Part shown: positions 40,679 through 50,087 of the stretch, in pieces
How positions within the stretch are numbered: the first letter of the stretch is position 1
How the letters are laid out: the number at the start of each line of letters is the position of its first letter
From: Rheinheimera sp.
Lineage (GTDB): Bacteria > Pseudomonadota > Gammaproteobacteria > Enterobacterales > Alteromonadaceae
Direction: 5' to 3'
Assembly: GCA_003543135.1 (NCBI GenBank)
Contig: DPJG01000006.1
Span: 124,001 to 188,000, forward strand
Length of the DNA stretch: 64,000 nucleotides
The notes under the pieces: model-generated
Seen by the model: only the letters and a program-made list of their open reading frames with translations
Told to the model about the DNA's origin: nothing
The model's database searches: none
Position numbers and translations under genes: made by a program

Positions 40679-41053
40679 TTATTCTCCTTTAATGGCTTTA
40701 TGTAAGCCGCTGATTTTCATATTTAAGAAGGTCAGACTGGTCTGAAAATCCATGCTGTTGGCGGCAAAATTTGCCTGCTCTACACTGAGCTCAGATGTAT
40801 TGCCATCCGCCGAGGGTTGAAATGGAATGCGGTACTTGTGTTCAGCTTTTACATCAGCGCCGGTCAGCACAGGGCCTTCACCAAATTTCAGGTTGCTTTC
40901 CACCTGCTGCAAAATACTGGTGTAATCCAGATCCCGCGCCAGAAAACCAGGTGTGTCGACATTGGCCAGATTGCCTGAGATAATCTCTGCTCTGTCCAGG
41001 CGTAATTGCAGTGAAAACGGATGTACGCCTAAAGCTTTGTGAAAAATGTCCAT
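40679..41053 (-). CDS. flgB: Flagellar rod protein FlgB
   Basis: The 124-aa protein begins MDIFHKALGVHPFSLQLRLDRAEIISGNLANVDTPGFLARDLDY and ends FAANSMDFQTSLTFLNMKISGLHKAIKGE, as FlgB does. It starts the proximal rod. It is the first gene of a flgBCDEFGHIJKL operon. A sigma-54-type promoter lies about 40 bases upstream. Confidence 0.97.
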   Translation of the reverse strand: MDIFHKALGVHPFSLQLRLDRAEIISGNLANVDTPGFLARDLDYTSILQQVESNLKFGEGPVLTGADVKAEHKYRIPFQPSADGNTSELSVEQANFAANSMDFQTSLTFLNMKISGLHKAIKGE

Positions 41054-41093
41054 CTGTGTACCCTGTAATAAACCTCAGCAGCTGAGGCTGAAT

Positions 41094-41109
41094 TACAAGC
41101 TTTGTGCCA
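41094..41109 (-). promoter_or_regulatory. Sigma-54-type promoter of flgB operon
   Basis: On the minus strand TGGCAC, AAAGC, TTGT matches the -24/-12 consensus TGGCAC-N5-TTGC in nine of ten key positions. It points at flgB with a leader holding the perfect hairpin CCTCAGC/GCTGAGG (about 41072-41086). A sigma-54 activator such as LafK or FlrC would be needed; none is in the window. Confidence 0.75.
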
Positions 41110-41132
41110 CTATCAAAAGGCTCTATGATTGA

Positions 41133-41891
41133 ATGAGTTACCACACCAGGTTGTCACTGAAAATCGGCAAAACGGAAGCATTGCTTCCGCTGTGGAAGTG
41201 GTTATTTTTCCTCCTGCTGGCACTGCCGTTACAGCTATACGCCAGTACCGAACAACAAATCAGAAGTCATATCAGCGCTGAAGTGCAGCGTTTTGCCAGG
41301 CAGCTGGGTGCCACAGGGCAAGTTAAACAACAAATCGAATTGTCGTTACCGCCTGCGCTGCAGAAAAAACCGGCCTGCAACAAACTCATGATCAGCCGCA
41401 GCAATGCACAGCAGGCGCCCTGGGGCCGCACCAGCTATAGTGTGGAATGTCGCGACAAAAAAAGCTGGCAAAGCCGTGCCACCGCCAAAGTGCGGGTCTG
41501 GTTGCCTGTGGTGGTGGCCAGCCGGCAAATTCAGCGGGATGAAGTGCTGAGCGCCGATATGCTGAGCACCCGCCTGACGGAGCTGGAACAAAGTAAACTG
41601 GGTGTTGAACTTAAACCCGAAGCACTGCTTGGACTGCAGGTCAAACGCCGTATTGCCGCAGGGCAAGTGCTGAGCCGGCAACATCTCACAGCACAACTGC
41701 TGGTCGAAAAAGGCAGCCATGTGCTGATTACAGTGCAAAGCGGTGGTTTTTCTGCCAGCACTAAAGGGCTGGCATTGGAAGATGGCCAGCTTGGACAACG
41801 GATTAAGGTGCAGAACCTGTCGTCCGGTGTGGTGATTGAAGCTGAGGTAGTGGCAGAAGCCAGGGTACAAACTATTTTTAAATCACATTAA
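41133..41891 (+). CDS. flgA: Flagellar P-ring chaperone FlgA
   Basis: The 252-aa protein has an N-terminal signal (LWKWLFFLLLALPLQLYA), then the SAF/FlgA C-terminal domain (VVVASRQIQRDEVLSADMLSTRLTELE, GLQVKRRIAAGQVLSRQHL, LVEKGSHVLITVQSGGFSASTKGLALEDGQLGQRIKVQNLSSG). It helps FlgI assemble in the periplasm. It is divergent from flgB and lies upstream of flgM and flgN. No clear SD precedes ATG 41133, so the start is somewhat uncertain. Confidence 0.93.
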   Translation: MSYHTRLSLKIGKTEALLPLWKWLFFLLLALPLQLYASTEQQIRSHISAEVQRFARQLGATGQVKQQIELSLPPALQKKPACNKLMISRSNAQQAPWGRTSYSVECRDKKSWQSRATAKVRVWLPVVVASRQIQRDEVLSADMLSTRLTELEQSKLGVELKPEALLGLQVKRRIAAGQVLSRQHLTAQLLVEKGSHVLITVQSGGFSASTKGLALEDGQLGQRIKVQNLSSGVVIEAEVVAEARVQTIFKSH

Positions 41892-41960
41892 AGTTTCGGC
41901 GGCTGTTGGTCGCTGATTATGCTTAACAGCAGATTTAGCTTTTATCGCGTGGTAGGCAAC

Positions 41961-42242
41961 ATGATCAAGATAGACCAATCAAAACAAATTTTGCCGGTAC
42001 AAAAAACCGAGCAGCAAATACAGCAGGTGACACAAAAAACGTCGCAACCTGCAAGTTACGTACAACAAAGTGAAATCAGCAGCACCACTCAGGCAATACA
42101 ACAGGCATTTAATACCCTGGCACAGCATGGTGAAATTGATTTTGACAAAGTGGCGCAAATTAAAGTCGCACTGGCCAATGGGCAGTTATCGATGGACGAC
42201 GACAATCTGGCTCAAGCCATTCTGGACTTTCACAGAAAATGA
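41961..42242 (+). CDS. flgM: Anti-sigma-28 factor FlgM
   Basis: The 93-aa protein (start at ATG 41961, GTAGG in front) begins MIKIDQSKQILPVQ and has the FlgM C-terminal helices (SEISSTTQAIQQAFNTLAQHGEIDFDKVAQIKVALANGQLSMDDDNLAQAILDF). It holds FliA-type sigma-28 inactive until hook completion and is then secreted. It overlaps flgN by 4 bases. Confidence 0.93.
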   Translation: MIKIDQSKQILPVQKTEQQIQQVTQKTSQPASYVQQSEISSTTQAIQQAFNTLAQHGEIDFDKVAQIKVALANGQLSMDDDNLAQAILDFHRK

Positions 42243-42679
42243 ACCAGCAAGCGCTGAAAGTGGTGATCGCCGGTTTACAGCAGGACACTGAACTGCTGGC
42301 TGAACTGGGTAAAGTATTGCAACAACAGTATATTTTAATGAGTTTGCGCCAAAGCGAGCAGCTGGAACAGCTGAATCAACAGGCGCAGCAGTTGTTAGCA
42401 AAGTTACAACACAACGCCACAGAACGGCAAAACGCTATGCAACAAATGCAGTTACCTTTATCCGAGCAAGGCATCGAAACTCTATTAGCAATGCTGCCGG
42501 AAAAAGTACGGCATGCCAGTCGGCAATTGTTTGATAAGGTTCAGCAACACACCCAAATTTGTCAGCGGCTGAATCAGAAAAACGGCGAGCTGCTGGCCTA
42601 TCAGCGCGGCCTGATGCAAAAACTGCTGGGGCTGGACGACAAAACCCAATATCCGCAACTCCAGATGTCTTCCCGCTAA
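42239..42679 (+). CDS. flgN: FlgN export chaperone
   Basis: The 146-aa helical protein fits FlgN in length and context: it overlaps flgM, and its sequence is Gln/Leu-rich throughout (LVIAGLQQDTELLAELGKVLQQQY, LNQKNGELLAYQRGLMQKLLGLDDK). FlgN chaperones FlgK and FlgL to the export gate. Sequence conservation in this family is weak, so the call rests largely on gene order. Confidence 0.85.
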   Translation: MNQQALKVVIAGLQQDTELLAELGKVLQQQYILMSLRQSEQLEQLNQQAQQLLAKLQHNATERQNAMQQMQLPLSEQGIETLLAMLPEKVRHASRQLFDKVQQHTQICQRLNQKNGELLAYQRGLMQKLLGLDDKTQYPQLQMSSR

Positions 42680-42926
42680 TCATTGGATTCGCATTTTTTA
42701 TTGATGCAAGCTGTTAAAAAGCTGGCTCCCGTCTGAACTTACAGCTATAACTTGTTGTGTTAAAACATAATTGTGCATAAGCAACTGCACAACAACATGC
42801 CGACAGCGCAGCTGTCTGAGTGCAAGCCAGAACGAACTTTGCCCGCCTGCGAAAAGCATGCTGTTCACTGGATTTACTGCCGGGGTAGTAGCAGCCATTG
42901 CCCCGCAACAATAGCGGAAGGATCTT

Positions 42927-45098
42927 ATGCAAAGTATGCAGATGCTAAGTTCAGGTATAAATAGTTCAGTTATGCATAGCTCAGCTTTACCAAGCTCAGA
43001 TCGACAAAACTCAGCGAGATCCGGCTCCACAAAACAAAACCCGGCAAAAAAAAATCGAAATACACACTCAAACCATAAGTCCAAAAAACCAGCATGGCTT
43101 GGCACAACCTTGCCACTGCTGTTGTGCGGCTTGCTGTTTATCACGCCAGCAAGCGCTGCCACAGAGCCGCAGCACAACATCAGCGCCGATGACTTAAAAC
43201 AACTGCCACCACTGCCTGACGAATATCAGCAGTTGTCTTACGCAGAACGGCTTTCATGGCTGATGCAGCAATTGCAGCAGGCAGACAGTGCAGCCCGGCG
43301 TTATCAGCTCAATAACGAAATGGCTTACCAGCACTTTATCAATTACGACAATGTGTCTTTACTGCAGATATGCAAAACAGCCAAACCGCTCGATTTTGAC
43401 CTGCACTATCGATACATGTGCGCCACCAGCAACAGCGAAAACTTAGAACAAAGTGTCCGTGAGTATATGCAATTGTATGACGATGCTATCAGTGCGAAAA
43501 ACATTGATCTTGCCACTCAGGTAGTGTCGGGCCTGGCCTGGTTACAGTCGACTCATGGCGATATTGCCAGCGCTTTTCGCAGTTATGAACTGGCAATGTC
43601 GCTGGCTAAACAAGCCAGCCCTGAAGCGCTCAATGATGTGATGCTCAACACAGCGGCCCTTTATGTGATGCACGGCGATAAAACTTATGTGCAAAAAGGC
43701 GTGCAGCTGCAACAGGACACCATCAAAAGGCTGCATGAGTTACAAGCACAAAACCCGGCGGCGACAGCTTATGTCAATGACATCCTGGCGCTAACTCACC
43801 ACAATATCGGCGTGGCTTTTGCACTGCATCTGCAGGACTATCAGCAGGCACTGCACTGGTTTTTGCAGGTAGACCCGGCTCATAAAGAGCTGCGCCGCTC
43901 TTCGTTACTGTTTTCTGCTTTATCAGCTGCTGAGTTACAACAAAAGGCCGAGGCGCAGCGTTTACTGATGGACGCAGCAAAGGCGCCCAGAAGTACGGAA
44001 CCGACCACCAATCATTATCTCGACTGTTATCAGCAACTGGTGCTGCAGAAAATTTCCGAGCCTGCCAATTTACAGCTCTGTCAGCAACTCAGCGTGCAGA
44101 CACCACTAGAAGTCAGATTGGATCTGTACAAAAGAATGGCACAGCTGGAGCAGGCCGACTGGCGCCTGCTGGGCCTTGAAAAACTGCATCAGTTATTTAT
44201 TAGCAAACTGGAATCCCAGCTGAAACAAAGTGCCACCCAATCGGCCTCCCATGCAGAACTGAGCCGGTTGCAGCTGGAGTCGGAACTCAAAACCCAACTA
44301 CTGGAAAAAGAACAATCACTGAAAAAAGCCGAACAGGAACAGCATAAAAGTCAGATGATGCTAACGGTGGCTGCTGTCGCCATTTTGTTGCTGGTGTTGC
44401 TGGTGATCAGTATTCAGCTGCGACAAAACCGCAAACTGGCGAAACAATTTGAATCACTCAGTGTGCTCGATGGCCTGACCGGCCTGCATAACAGACGTTA
44501 TTTTGAACAAAATATCCAGCGGGAACTGAACTATGTCCTGCGCTCACAACAGGATGGAACAGGCCACACCATCGCCTTTTACCTGTTGGATATCGACCAC
44601 TTTAAAAAAATTAATGATAACTACGGCCATGATGCAGGCGATGAAGTGCTGGTTGAATTTGCCCGTCGTATCAAACAAGCCATTCGTGAAACCGATATGC
44701 TGATCCGCTGGGGCGGCGAAGAGTTTTTGCTGGTCGCGAGGCTGGAACAAAAAACCGATCATCATCATATTGCCGAGCGCATCCGCACTGTGGTCAATAG
44801 CCAGCCCTTTGCACTGACCAATCAAAACCCGCTTGCGGTGTCTTGTACTATAGGTGCGGTGGTGTATCCGCAAGCGAAAACTGAAGTGGTGCAAATGGAC
44901 TGGCATTATCTGGTGCAACTGGCCGATGCCGCTTTATATCTGGGTAAACACAAAGCGCGCAACTGCTGGGTTTGTGTGGACAATATTCTGGATTTAGCAT
45001 CGATTGAACAAATTTTGCAGCAGGATTTGGCATTGTCTGAGTCGCAGCAGCAGATTGTGCTGAGCAGTAGCTTTCAGTCTGTCGCAACAACACTCTGA
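42927..45098 (+). CDS. Periplasmic TPR-sensor diguanylate cyclase
   Basis: The 723-aa protein has a Ser/Asn/Lys-rich N-terminal tail (about 58 residues) with a pentapeptide repeat encoded by a 15-bp tandem array, then a hydrophobic segment (LGTTLPLLLCGLLFITPASA), a TPR-like sensor region (about 90-450), a coiled coil (SRLQLESELKTQLLEKEQSLKKAEQ), a membrane helix (MMLTVAAVAILLLVLLVISIQL) and a C-terminal GGDEF domain with RWGGEEFLL. GGEEF is an active-site variant that keeps catalysis in known enzymes, so it probably makes c-di-GMP. It lies downstream of flgN and may link signals to motility. Activity is inferred. Confidence 0.88.
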   Translation: MQSMQMLSSGINSSVMHSSALPSSDRQNSARSGSTKQNPAKKNRNTHSNHKSKKPAWLGTTLPLLLCGLLFITPASAATEPQHNISADDLKQLPPLPDEYQQLSYAERLSWLMQQLQQADSAARRYQLNNEMAYQHFINYDNVSLLQICKTAKPLDFDLHYRYMCATSNSENLEQSVREYMQLYDDAISAKNIDLATQVVSGLAWLQSTHGDIASAFRSYELAMSLAKQASPEALNDVMLNTAALYVMHGDKTYVQKGVQLQQDTIKRLHELQAQNPAATAYVNDILALTHHNIGVAFALHLQDYQQALHWFLQVDPAHKELRRSSLLFSALSAAELQQKAEAQRLLMDAAKAPRSTEPTTNHYLDCYQQLVLQKISEPANLQLCQQLSVQTPLEVRLDLYKRMAQLEQADWRLLGLEKLHQLFISKLESQLKQSATQSASHAELSRLQLESELKTQLLEKEQSLKKAEQEQHKSQMMLTVAAVAILLLVLLVISIQLRQNRKLAKQFESLSVLDGLTGLHNRRYFEQNIQRELNYVLRSQQDGTGHTIAFYLLDIDHFKKINDNYGHDAGDEVLVEFARRIKQAIRETDMLIRWGGEEFLLVARLEQKTDHHHIAERIRTVVNSQPFALTNQNPLAVSCTIGAVVYPQAKTEVVQMDWHYLVQLADAALYLGKHKARNCWVCVDNILDLASIEQILQQDLALSESQQQIVLSSSFQSVATTL
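42948..43022. repeat. 15-bp in-frame tandem repeat (5 copies)
   Basis: AGYTCAG recurs at 42948, 42963, 42978, 42993 and 43008 (the last AACTCAG) with exact 15-bp spacing. Each unit encodes five residues of the form SSxxx, giving LSSGI-NSSVM-HSSAL-PSSDR-QNSAR. The spacer bases have diverged. The repeat lies in the N-terminal tail of the diguanylate cyclase. Confidence 0.9.
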
Positions 45099-45564
45099 CT
45101 GAATGGACAACTGAACCGGCGCCGCAGCGCAGATACTGCGGCGCAAACCAGCACCACTTACAGCGGGTTTAACAGGTTTAATCTTCGCGGCTTTTCGCCG
45201 GTTTACGTTTTTCCAGCAAAGTGTTGAGCGCCAGATAAAAAGCCGGTGACCTTTCCCTTTATCAAACCAAAAATGTCTATTTATTAGTTCGTTTTTCTAT
45301 TTATCTGACAAATTTCATCTGCATTTTTAGCCGAATCTCCAGTTGGAGATAAAAATAGCAGCTCCAAAATTTGATATTTTTCTAACAAATTTTATTCAGC
45401 GCAAATCACGTCAAAAATTTCTCTTTAAGCTTCAGCTGGTTATTAATGTAAAGGCCGGACAGAAATAAATCAGCTCATAATTTCCGATAAACAAACGCGA
45501 TCACGGACTGTTTCCCAACTACTTTTATTACGTATTGTTCACCAAAAAGTCACAAGGAGCCGTG
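45099..45564. other. Gap with hairpin and AT-rich regulatory-looking DNA
   Basis: No gene was found. The stretch holds a perfect 9-bp hairpin GCGCCGCAG/CTGCGGCGC (45119-45144), a possible gene remnant on the minus strand (45180-45252) and, from about 45260, AT-rich DNA with the 16-bp dyad ATCTCCAGTTGGAGAT (about 45334-45349). The AT-rich part is a plausible promoter region for the downstream gene. Confidence 0.5.
45180..45252 (-). pseudogene. Possible gene remnant (C-terminal fragment)
   Basis: The minus-strand frame SPAFYLALNTLLEKRKPAKSRED ends with a stop at about 45180-45182 and has no upstream start within reach; the frame breaks in AT-rich DNA further right. It looks like the conserved end of a protein whose body has been deleted. 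No family can be named. Confidence 0.3.
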
Positions 45565-46131
45565 ATGAAAATATCAACCGCAGTACTAATTACAGGACAG
45601 GCAGGTTTATTGGTGGTGATACTGCTTTTTGTCGCCAATATTCCGGCAGTTGAGCAGTTTAATGCACAACAATGTCAGCAAATGCAACAGGAACTGGACG
45701 ACAACAGAAACACACAGCGACGTGGTTATAGTTTAAAAAACGCTGACGCTCTCAAGGCCGCCGAGCAAAGCCTGTCACAACAGATTTATCACCATTGTGT
45801 CAAACCTATCGCCAGTCCGTCTCCGGGCACTAAAAACCGTATTTTCCCTGTGAAAAGAAAACCTTATGAATACACTGATAATAGAGGTGCAGATGCTGTG
45901 ATGTCAGCGCGCCAGTTTTTTGCGTCGGCTGTTGAAGTCAGGGCGCCTTATCAGGGCAGGCAATTGACGGAATGGCTGAAATATTACCAGGAACCCAGAT
46001 CCTGTTTTGGTGTGCAACAAACCTCGCAGATCGTTGAATGTGTAAATAACAGACAAAAAGCGCAGCAACGTTTTGAAGCCCAGTGGCAACAGCAACGCCT
46101 TCAGATCTTGTCTGACCAGCGAACGCAATGA
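45565..46131 (+). CDS. Hypothetical anchored periplasmic protein, 188 aa
   Basis: ATG 45565 has AAGGAG at good spacing. The product has an N-terminal signal anchor (ISTAVLITGQAGLLVVILLFVANI), followed by a soluble region with four to five Cys (QQCQQM, HHCV, SCFG, VECVN) that could form disulfides in the periplasm. The family is not recognised. It lies upstream of, and probably separate from, the hotdog-fold gene. Confidence 0.7.
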   Translation: MKISTAVLITGQAGLLVVILLFVANIPAVEQFNAQQCQQMQQELDDNRNTQRRGYSLKNADALKAAEQSLSQQIYHHCVKPIASPSPGTKNRIFPVKRKPYEYTDNRGADAVMSARQFFASAVEVRAPYQGRQLTEWLKYYQEPRSCFGVQQTSQIVECVNNRQKAQQRFEAQWQQQRLQILSDQRTQ

Positions 46132-46184
46132 TAAGCTCCGACCAGTTGCAATAAGGCAACCTGGTGAGCGGAGAACACAGCGTG

Positions 46185-46670
46185 ATGACCATCAACTTAA
46201 AACAGGCAAACCGTGAACTTTGGTGGTTCGGCTGGCGTTATATACCATTGATTGGTTTTTGCGCCCCTAAAATCCGTCAGATCAGCGAACAGAGCCTGAC
46301 TGTCAGTATCCCGCACGGCTGGCGCACCAAAAACCATTTAGGCAGTATTTATTTTGGTGCTCTGGCCATTGGTGCCGATTTAGCCGGTGCTTTTCTGGTG
46401 TTCAGTAAAGCAAAAGCTCGGGGCGTCAACGCCAATTTTGCCTTTAAAGATGTACAGGGTGAGTTTTTAAAAAGACCGGAAGCAGAAGTCTGGTTCACCA
46501 GCGAAGACGGCGCTTTAATAGATGCCATGATTGATGAGTCGCTGCAAAGTGGCCAACGTATTAATAAAACAGTCAGTGTGAACATAACCTGCCCTTCATT
46601 ACATGGTGATGAGCCAATGGCCAGGTTCAAATTAACTTTGTCGATTAAAGCTACACCGAAAAAGCGCTAG
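46185..46670 (+). CDS. DUF4442 hotdog-fold protein
   Basis: The 161-aa protein matches the DUF4442 group of hotdog-fold proteins: HGWRTKNHLGSIYFGALAIGADLAGAFLVFSKAK and then a beta segment ending in KLTLSIKATPKKR. These are related to PaaI-type thioesterases, though activity for DUF4442 is not established. ATG 46185 is preferred over the GTG just upstream at 46164. It precedes gmk, with a large hairpin between them. Confidence 0.8.
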   Translation: MTINLKQANRELWWFGWRYIPLIGFCAPKIRQISEQSLTVSIPHGWRTKNHLGSIYFGALAIGADLAGAFLVFSKAKARGVNANFAFKDVQGEFLKRPEAEVWFTSEDGALIDAMIDESLQSGQRINKTVSVNITCPSLHGDEPMARFKLTLSIKATPKKR

Positions 46671-46710
46671 GTAGCCCACAGGCCCGGACAGCCAATGCTG
46701 TGGTTACTGT

Positions 46711-46745
46711 GGCAGATTTTGTAACGGCTTTGGCCGCAAAATCTG
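46711..46745. other. Large perfect stem-loop upstream of gmk
   Basis: GCAGATTTTG (46711-46720) pairs perfectly with CAAAATCTGC (46736-46745), and an inner CGGC/GCCG stem with a TTTG loop continues it. There is no T run after it on either strand, so it is not a typical terminator. It may be a regulatory RNA structure or protein site. Confidence 0.7.
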
Positions 46746-46820
46746 CGCTCTGGTTAAAAGTTTGCAGCCTTGGCAACACAGACGTAAAATTCAACCTTTC
46801 CCGTTAGCTCAGGCATTGTT

Positions 46821-47444
46821 ATGCAGCATTTACCAGGCAACCTTTTTATTCTGTCGGCGCCAAGTGGCGCCGGCAAGTCCAGTTTAATCCATGCGTTATT
46901 AGGCCAGCACGCCGATATGCAATTAAGTGTTTCTCATACCACCCGTGCGCCAAGGCCTGGCGAAACTGACGGAGTGCATTATCACTTCACTCGTGTTGAT
47001 GAGTTTAAGGCGCTGATTGAACAAGGTGAATTTCTGGAATGGGCCGAAGTATTCGGCAATTATTATGGCACTTCCCGCCGTGCTATTGAGCAGGTGCTGG
47101 CGCAAGGCCGCGATGTTTTTCTTGATATCGACTGGCAAGGTGCACGACAAATCAAAGCGCAGGTGCCTTCGGTGCGCAGCATTTTTATTCTGCCGCCCAG
47201 CGTGGCTGAATTAGAAAGACGCTTAAATCAACGGGGGCAGGATTCACAGGAAGTGATCCAAAAACGCATGCAGCAGGCCAAAAGTGAAATCAGCCATGTG
47301 GTGGAATACGACTATGTGCTGGTGAACGACGATTTTCAGCAATGCCTTGCCGACCTGCAACATGTGGTGCTGAGTCACCGTTTAACTTTGCCAAAACAAC
47401 AGCAACGGCAGCAGGCATTGCTGACGGACCTGTTGGCGAATTAA
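46821..47444 (+). CDS. gmk: Guanylate kinase
   Basis: The 207-aa protein has P-loop [17 protein letters not shown] and the GMP-binding region [22 protein letters not shown], as guanylate kinases do. It phosphorylates GMP to GDP. It heads the gmk-rpoZ-spoT group found in E. coli. ATG 46821 follows AGG. Confidence 0.98.
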   Translation: MQHLPGNLFILSAPSGAGKSSLIHALLGQHADMQLSVSHTTRAPRPGETDGVHYHFTRVDEFKALIEQGEFLEWAEVFGNYYGTSRRAIEQVLAQGRDVFLDIDWQGARQIKAQVPSVRSIFILPPSVAELERRLNQRGQDSQEVIQKRMQQAKSEISHVVEYDYVLVNDDFQQCLADLQHVVLSHRLTLPKQQQRQQALLTDLLAN

Positions 47445-47498
47445 CCGAAATAGCGTAGACTATGCGGTCTTGTCAGAATTTGAATACCGGAGTGGTAA

Positions 47499-47771
47499 AT
47501 GGCTCGCGTAACAGTTGAAGATGCAGTAAATAAAATTGGTAACCGTTTTGATCTGATCCTGGTTGCAGCGCGTCGCGCCCGCCAATTATCAGTTGAAGGC
47601 AAAGAAGCCATGGTTGAGATCGAAAACGATAAATCAACAGTTGTTGCCTTACGTGAAATCGAAAAAGGTTTTATCACCGCCGACATCCTTGATCAGCAAG
47701 AGCGTCGTGACCAGCTGCAACAGGAAGCGTCAGAAATGGCTGCTGTTGCTGCTATCATCGGTAACGAGTAA
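47499..47771 (+). CDS. rpoZ: RNA polymerase omega subunit
   Basis: The 90-aa protein begins [30 protein letters not shown] and has [21 protein letters not shown], as omega does. It helps fold and hold beta prime and takes part in ppGpp binding with DksA. It is followed by a strong terminator at 47809-47842. Confidence 0.98.
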   Translation: MARVTVEDAVNKIGNRFDLILVAARRARQLSVEGKEAMVEIENDKSTVVALREIEKGFITADILDQQERRDQLQQEASEMAAVAAIIGNE

Positions 47772-47808
47772 TCACTGCGCAAATCTTCTGCAATCAGCAG
47801 AAGCAAAG

Positions 47809-47842
47809 GCCCCGGCAGCCTTAATGCCGGGGCGTTATTTTT
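47809..47842 (+). terminator. Strong rho-independent terminator after rpoZ
   Basis: GCCCCGGC (47809-47816) and GCCGGGGC (47826-47833) form an 8-bp GC stem followed by GTTATTTTT. A smaller hairpin CTTCTGC/GCAGAAG (47785-47803) precedes it. The terminator separates spoT from gmk-rpoZ transcription to a large degree. Confidence 0.92.
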
Positions 47843-47967
47843 CCGAATCCCCTTGTTATTCTTTCACGCAAGCCCCTGTTTCTCCCGTTGGCAAGCCGGC
47901 AAAATCCACGTATATTTTATGCAGATAGCGGGGATCGGCGTGATACCCCGATATGGAGCCTACTGCA

Positions 47968-50082
47968 GTGTATTTATTTGAAGGTCTGAAACAACAGATC
48001 AGTGCGTATTTGCCGCCAGAACAGGTTGCCCTGGTGCAACAGGCTTATGTGCTGGCTAGGGACGCGCACGCCCCGCAAACCCGCTCCAGTGGTGAACCTT
48101 ATATTACCCATCCGGTGGCAGTCACCAGCATTCTGGCTGATATGCGGATGGACCACGAAACGCTGATGGCCGCGTTGCTGCACGATGTGATTGAAGACAC
48201 CGAATACAGCAGAGAAGACTTAGCAGAGCGTTTTGGCGAGACAGTGGCCGAACTGGTGCAGGGTGTATCCAAACTCGATAAAGTTAAATTTAAAGATATC
48301 AAAGAGTTTGAAGTCACTAACCTGCAAAAAATGTTTATGGCGATGACGCAGGACATCCGCGTTATCCTGATCAAACTTGCCGATCGCACTCATAATATGC
48401 GCACCATAGGCGCGTTAAAACCAGAAAAACGCCGCCGTATTGCCAAAGAAACTCTTGAACTGTACGCCCCTATCGCCAACCGGCTCGGTATTCACAATAT
48501 TAAAAACGAACTGGAAAACTGGGGTTTTCGCGCTTTATACCCAATGCGTTACCGCGCTTTGGAAACTGCGGTAAAACAAGCGCGTGGCAACAGGCGCGAA
48601 GTGATTGAAAAAATTCAGAATGAAATAGAATCACGCATCCGCAATGCCGGTATTCAGGCCGAAGTGTCGGGCCGGGAAAAACACCTGTACAGCATCTACC
48701 GTAAGATGAAAAGCAAAGAGCTGATGTTCAACGACGTGATGGACATTTATGGCTTTAGAGTGCTGGTTGACAGTGTCGACTCCTGCTACCGCGTGCTGGG
48801 TGTGGTGCATAATCTGTATAAACCTATCGAAATCCGTTTTAAAGACTACATCGCCATTCCCAAACAAAACGGTTATCAGTCGCTGCACACTTCTCTGGTT
48901 GGTCCACATGGTATTCCGGTGGAAATTCAGATGCGCACCCGAGAAATGGATGAAATGGCCGACAACGGCATTGCCGCACACTGGATGTATAAGAAATCCG
49001 GTGAACAAGGGGACACCACAGCACAAATCCGCGCCAGACGCTGGATGCAAAGTTTACTGGAAATTCAGCAAAGTGCCGGCAACACCTATGAATTTGTGGA
49101 GAACGTCAAGTCTGAGCTGTACCCGGACGAGCTTTATGTGTTTACCCCCAAAGGCAAAATTGTTGAACTGCCAATTGGCGCCAACGCCGTTGATTTTGCG
49201 TATGCCGTGCATACCGACATTGGCAATAAATGTGTTGGTGTACGGGTAGACCGCAAACCATACCCGCTGACAAAAGCGCTGGAAACCGGCCAGACCGTTG
49301 AAATTATTACCAGCCCCGGAGGCAAACCCAATGCCAACTGGCTGAACTATGTGGTCACCAGCCGCGCCATTATGGGCATCCGCAATTTCCTTAAAAAACA
49401 AGAACAAAGCGAAGCTATTGCGCTGGGTAAAAGGCTGCTGACTTCGGCGCTTGGTGAAGTACCGCTGGAATCTATTGCCAGCGAACGTATTGAGCAGGTG
49501 CTGCAAAACAGCAAACAAAAAACTCTGGACGAACTTTTTATCGACATTGGCCTGGGCAACCAGTTGCCCATAGCAGTTGCCCGCCGTTTACTCGGTGAAT
49601 TTGACGAAAGTAATACAGTGGACGAAGTGCTGCCGGCCAAACCCAAAGCTTTTATTGTCGGTTCTGAAGGTATGCTCACCACCTTTGCCAAATGTTGCCG
49701 CCCTATTCCGGGAGATCCGATTGCCGCCAGTGCTTCACCGGGCAAAGGATTAAACGTACACCGTTCTGAATGCCGTAACATCCGCGGCTGGGAAAAAGAG
49801 CCGGGTAAATATTTCCCGGTGCGCTGGGATAAAACCGGAGATAAACAATTCCTCTGTGATATCCGGGTTTTTATTGTGAACAAACAAGGCATGCTGGCAA
49901 AACTGACCACAGTCATTGCCAGCCTCGACTCTAATATTCAGGACTTATCCACTGACGATCGTGACACCGGCGACTATGTGATCAAAATCACCTTGTCGGT
50001 TCGCGATCGGGTGCATCTGGCCAATGTGATGCGCAAAATCCGGGTGACACCGGATGTGCTGAAAGTTTATCGAAGGAAATAA
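47968..50082 (+). CDS. spoT: Bifunctional (p)ppGpp synthetase/hydrolase SpoT
   Basis: Starting at GTG 47968, the product (704 aa) begins like E. coli SpoT (MYLFE). The ATG at 47953 overlaps the GGAG that serves this start. It contains the HD hydrolase region (HDVIEDT), a synthetase region, a TGS domain ([29 protein letters not shown]) and a C-terminal ACT domain ([26 protein letters not shown]). SpoT degrades and makes ppGpp in the stress response. ridA follows by 5 bases; trmH, found after spoT in E. coli, is missing. Confidence 0.97.
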   Translation: MYLFEGLKQQISAYLPPEQVALVQQAYVLARDAHAPQTRSSGEPYITHPVAVTSILADMRMDHETLMAALLHDVIEDTEYSREDLAERFGETVAELVQGVSKLDKVKFKDIKEFEVTNLQKMFMAMTQDIRVILIKLADRTHNMRTIGALKPEKRRRIAKETLELYAPIANRLGIHNIKNELENWGFRALYPMRYRALETAVKQARGNRREVIEKIQNEIESRIRNAGIQAEVSGREKHLYSIYRKMKSKELMFNDVMDIYGFRVLVDSVDSCYRVLGVVHNLYKPIEIRFKDYIAIPKQNGYQSLHTSLVGPHGIPVEIQMRTREMDEMADNGIAAHWMYKKSGEQGDTTAQIRARRWMQSLLEIQQSAGNTYEFVENVKSELYPDELYVFTPKGKIVELPIGANAVDFAYAVHTDIGNKCVGVRVDRKPYPLTKALETGQTVEIITSPGGKPNANWLNYVVTSRAIMGIRNFLKKQEQSEAIALGKRLLTSALGEVPLESIASERIEQVLQNSKQKTLDELFIDIGLGNQLPIAVARRLLGEFDESNTVDEVLPAKPKAFIVGSEGMLTTFAKCCRPIPGDPIAASASPGKGLNVHRSECRNIRGWEKEPGKYFPVRWDKTGDKQFLCDIRVFIVNKQGMLAKLTTVIASLDSNIQDLSTDDRDTGDYVIKITLSVRDRVHLANVMRKIRVTPDVLKVYRRK

Positions 50083-50087
50083 CAGTT

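Noticed and set aside
41346..41870. 174-aa minus-strand ORF over flgA
   Set aside because: It is a shadow of flgA, with no RBS or recognised domain.
42680..42926. c-di-GMP riboswitch before the GGDEF gene
   Set aside because: No GEMM-type conserved segments or paired helices were found in the leader.
42698..43180. Minus-strand ORF with a pentapeptide-like ELxxx repeat opposite the diguanylate cyclase start
   Set aside because: The apparent repeat is the antisense image of the 15-bp tandem array in the plus-strand gene, which has a proper SD and domain structure.
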